From Mycobacterium sp. SMC-4 (GTDB taxonomy: Bacteria; Actinomycetota; Actinomycetes; Mycobacteriales; Mycobacteriaceae): a stretch of 64,000 bases of DNA. Within the stretch, counting starts at the first letter, position 1; each line of letters opens with the position of its first letter. Both the position numbers and the translations under genes were made by a program. Of this stretch, positions 62,093 through 64,000 are shown in pieces. The stretch is from positions 434,001-498,000 of the forward strand of contig NZ_CP079869.1 of NCBI RefSeq assembly GCF_025263265.1, in the 5' to 3' direction. The notes under the pieces were generated by a model. The model was not told the DNA's origin. It worked only from the letters and a program-made list of their open reading frames with translations, and searched no databases.

Positions 62093-62803
62093 TCACGGGC
62101 GACGGAACAGATCGGCGTCGTCGCGCAGCGGATCGAACTCGGCCCGCAGGTGTTCGTAGTGTCGCTGCGATGCGGCCGCCAGCGCCTCGCCATCGCGAGC
62201 AACGAAGGCGCTGATCATCTCGCCGTGGTCGGAGTGGAAACGATGCCGGGCCTCGTCTGAGACATGTGCCATCGGTCGCGCCGGTTCGGTCAGATTCCAC
62301 GCGGACTCGTACATGCGAACCAGGCGGCCCATTCTCGACGGCCGGATCATCGCCAGGTGGAGGCGCCGAGACTCGCTGTGATAGATCCGGTCATCGTGGC
62401 CGCGGATGGCCGAATCCAATCCGTGGTGACTGGCCCAGATCTCGGCGTCGTCTTGGGCCGTCGCGTGCCTGATCGATGCGGCCAGCGCACCCGCTTCGAG
62501 CACCTCACGCACCCGATAGAGGTCGGTGAACTCTTCGAACGTGAGCGTCGCCACCCGGTATCCCACATGGGGACGATGTTCGACCAGGCCTTCGCCGACC
62601 AGCGTCATGAGAGCTTCACGCACCGGGATCTGGCTGACGCCCAGGTGCGCGGCGACTGCGTCCACCGGGATGGCGGTGCCCGGCGGTTGATCGCCGGACA
62701 GGATCGCATCGCGGATGTCGTCGGTCACCCGTGGTTGGCCGGTCTCGGCGGACGAGTTGACCAGGTGTGCGGTGAACTGTGTCCCGCGACGAATCCGGGT
62801 CAT
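62093..62803 (-). CDS. GntR/FadR-family regulator (FCD domain)
   Basis: 236 residues. The N-terminal winged helix shows DDIRDAILSGDQPPGTAIPVDAVAAHLGVSQIPVREALMTLVGEGLVEHRPHVG, a textbook GntR motif (V-S-x-x-P-V-R-E-A-L). The C-terminal half is an all-helical FCD ligand domain with metal-site histidines (HSESRRLHLAMI, HGEMISAF). ATG at 62803 has GGAG eight bases upstream. Adjacent to the permease-racemase pair, it probably represses it until the substrate or a product binds. Confidence 0.9.
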   Translation of the reverse strand: MTRIRRGTQFTAHLVNSSAETGQPRVTDDIRDAILSGDQPPGTAIPVDAVAAHLGVSQIPVREALMTLVGEGLVEHRPHVGYRVATLTFEEFTDLYRVREVLEAGALAASIRHATAQDDAEIWASHHGLDSAIRGHDDRIYHSESRRLHLAMIRPSRMGRLVRMYESAWNLTEPARPMAHVSDEARHRFHSDHGEMISAFVARDGEALAAASQRHYEHLRAEFDPLRDDADLFRRP

Positions 62804-62941
62804 GAGGTTTCTCCCACCACGTCGACGGCGCCACCTCCGAAGGGAGTGCGGTCGACAGTCTGAACCACGTATGTTTCGAGGGGATGTCGGGTCTGCGCGA
62901 CCGTCGCCTGAACACACCTGACGCTGCCTCGTCGGGCCCGG

Positions 62942-63382
62942 TCAGCGGGGGCCCGATCGTGCGCACGCCGGCACGGCGAACCGGATCGGAATCGCATGGG
63001 ACGCCACCCCGATCCCGGCGCCCAGGATCGGCCAGATTGGCCAGAAGTACCAGGCGCCGGTCGACATTCCGACGGCCAGCCACACGGTCAGCACAATCAG
63101 CACCATCACCAGGTAGCCCGCCAGGTGTATCCGCACGGCCCGGCGCGCGGCGGCCTGTCGGGCAGACCGCCGGCGCGGGTCGTTGCGGCGTAGATCGGCC
63201 ACCGGCAGGTCTGCGGTCAAGGCGCGCAGATCAGGGGTGGTGCTCGCGTCGAAGACCGCGGTGACGCGCTGCTCGTACTCCGGCATGTCCAGATAACCCT
63301 GGGACAGTGCCAGCCCGAGCACAGCAGCGGTGGATTCCCGGTCGCGGTCCCCGGCCCGCACAGAGGTGTCGATGACGGTCAT
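62942..63382 (-). CDS. DUF1707 two-helix membrane protein
   Basis: 146 residues. The N-terminal DUF1707 domain is seen in RAGDRDRESTAAVLGLALSQGYLDMPEYEQRVTAVFDA. A basic linker (RRNDPRRRSARQAAARRAVR) follows, then two helices (about 86-108 and 112-132, IWPILGAGIGVASHA). ATG at 63382 with a strong GGAGGAGG. DUF1707 domains are thought to be N-terminal protein-interaction or regulatory modules. A long inverted repeat occupies its promoter. Confidence 0.85.
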   Translation of the reverse strand: MTVIDTSVRAGDRDRESTAAVLGLALSQGYLDMPEYEQRVTAVFDASTTPDLRALTADLPVADLRRNDPRRRSARQAAARRAVRIHLAGYLVMVLIVLTVWLAVGMSTGAWYFWPIWPILGAGIGVASHAIPIRFAVPACARSGPR

Positions 63383-63392
63383 GCCTCCTCCA

Positions 63393-63445
63393 ATCTTGAC
63401 AATGCCTAGTTTGAGGATGTCAGCTCGTTTAGGCACTGTCAAGAT
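63393..63445. promoter_or_regulatory. Inverted repeat with 16-bp arms upstream of the DUF1707 gene
   Basis: Arms at 63393-63408 (ATCTTGACAATGCCTA) and 63430-63445 match in inverted orientation at 15 of 16 positions, with a 21-bp spacer. On the minus strand the distal arm provides TTGACA, which with 17-bp spacing meets CATCCT, so a sigma-A-type promoter could be built into the dyad. A dimer-of-dimers operator or an RNA hairpin is possible. It lies between the AAA ATPase end and the DUF1707 start. Confidence 0.55.
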
Positions 63446-63461
63446 GGTGGATCGGCTGATG

Positions 63462-64000
63462 TCAGCGGTTGTCGGCGAACGCGCGCAGCGCGTCGACCTG
63501 CACCGGGTCCAGCGACGGCCGGACCGTCTGGCGGGCCGCGGCGACGTCGCCGGCGGTGACGTCGGCGGCGTCGATGGATCGGCGCATCGCGGTCAGCGCG
63601 GCTTCGCGCAGCAGCGCCACGCAATCGGCAGCGCTGTACCCGTCGAGGTCTTCGGCCAGCGCCTCCAGATCTACGGCGTCGGGGCCTTCGGAGGCCAAAG
63701 GCACCGATCTGCCCGCGGTGCGCAGAATCTGGATCCGGGCCTCGGCATCCGGTGGCTCGACGAACACCAACTTCTCCAGCCGGCCCGGTCGCAGCAGCGC
63801 CGGGTCGATCAGGTCGGGGCGGTTGGTCGCACCCAGCACCACGACGTCGCGCAGCGGTTCGATGCCGTCGAGTTCGGTCAGCATCGCGGCCACTACACGG
63901 TCGGTCACCCCCGAATCGAAGCTCTGCCCACGTCGCGGGGTCAGCGCGTCGATCTCGTCGAGGAACACCAGCGACGGTGCGGAGTCACGCGCCCGCTGGA
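63462..64000 (-). CDS. CDC48-like AAA ATPase, C-terminal part (Rv0435c-like)
   Basis: The gene enters from the right edge, and only the C-terminal 179 codons are visible. The segment opens with SLVFLDEIDAL (Walker B), followed by VVAAMLTELDGIE, VVVLGATNRPDLIDPALLRPGRLE (sensor 1, arginine-finger region) and the small helical lid LAEDLDGYSAADCVALLREAALTAMRR. This is the D2-type AAA module of VCP/CDC48-like proteins that unfold or remodel protein complexes. The M. tuberculosis homologue is Rv0435c. The stop is at 63462-63464. Confidence 0.9.
   Translation of the reverse strand, partial: QRARDSAPSLVFLDEIDALTPRRGQSFDSGVTDRVVAAMLTELDGIEPLRDVVVLGATNRPDLIDPALLRPGRLEKLVFVEPPDAEARIQILRTAGRSVPLASEGPDAVDLEALAEDLDGYSAADCVALLREAALTAMRRSIDAADVTAGDVAAARQTVRPSLDPVQVDALRAFADNR

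Overview
The window looks like a chromosomal segment of a fast-growing mycobacterium (Mycolicibacterium type). The evidence is high G+C, dense ATGA/GTGA/TGATG gene overlaps, frequent GTG starts, an F420-dependent glucose-6-phosphate dehydrogenase, PknG with its GlnX/GlnH partners, a 13E12-family HNH protein, VirR, Cu-only SodC lipoprotein and LpqL. From memory, gene content tracks M. tuberculosis blocks Rv0356c-Rv0359, Rv0389-Rv0391 and Rv0407-Rv0435c, with several loci added that I do not associate with M. tuberculosis at these positions. I see no tRNA, rRNA, CRISPR array, insertion sequence or prophage.

Layout. 1-4.7 kb: start of a cation-diffusion-facilitator gene with a palindromic operator candidate, a site-2-type protease pair, purA, a hotdog thioesterase and a membrane diguanylate cyclase. 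4.7-8.7 kb: ferredoxin, P450 and MMPL genes in one operon, divergent from a MarR regulator. 8.7-12.5 kb: purT to metZ, stop-start coupled behind marR. 12.5-15.8 kb: an SDR with a palindromic operator candidate, a 13E12 HNH gene whose GTG start lies inside a LexA box, a GNAT and a small membrane protein. 15.9-21.6 kb: fgd1, an EEP phosphatase/nuclease, pta-ackA, and a STAS gene overlapping ackA tail-to-tail by 78 bp. 21.9-26.7 kb: glnX-glnH-pknG, with four perfectly phased 33-bp repeats between glnX and glnH. 26.8-42 kb: mutT3, thiE, a TPP-riboswitch operon (thiO-thiS-thiG plus an SGNH hydrolase and an ABC exporter), an epoxide-hydrolase-like enzyme, LpqL, an APC permease, a BVMO/DoxX pair, and a second TPP riboswitch ahead of thiC-thiD and a hydrolase. 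42-51 kb: xthA, a Na/phosphate symporter operon with a coiled-coil protein and a PstS-like lipoprotein, then a block matching Rv0428c-Rv0434. 51.3-59.7 kb: an Mrp antiporter operon (A/B fused, C-G), a TrkA protein and a CPA1 antiporter. 59.7-62.8 kb: racemase, NCS1 permease and GntR regulator, probably for hydantoin or allantoin. 63-64 kb: a DUF1707 membrane protein and the end of a CDC48-like AAA ATPase.

Functional themes are thiamine synthesis under two riboswitches, amino-acid sensing through GlnH-GlnX-PknG, monovalent cation/pH homeostasis, phosphate uptake, and small MarR- or GntR-linked accessory catabolic or efflux modules. The most unusual item is the intercistronic 33-bp repeat in the pknG operon: every unit starts with ATG, keeps frame and recreates a stop-start junction, like a mycobacterial interspersed repetitive unit.
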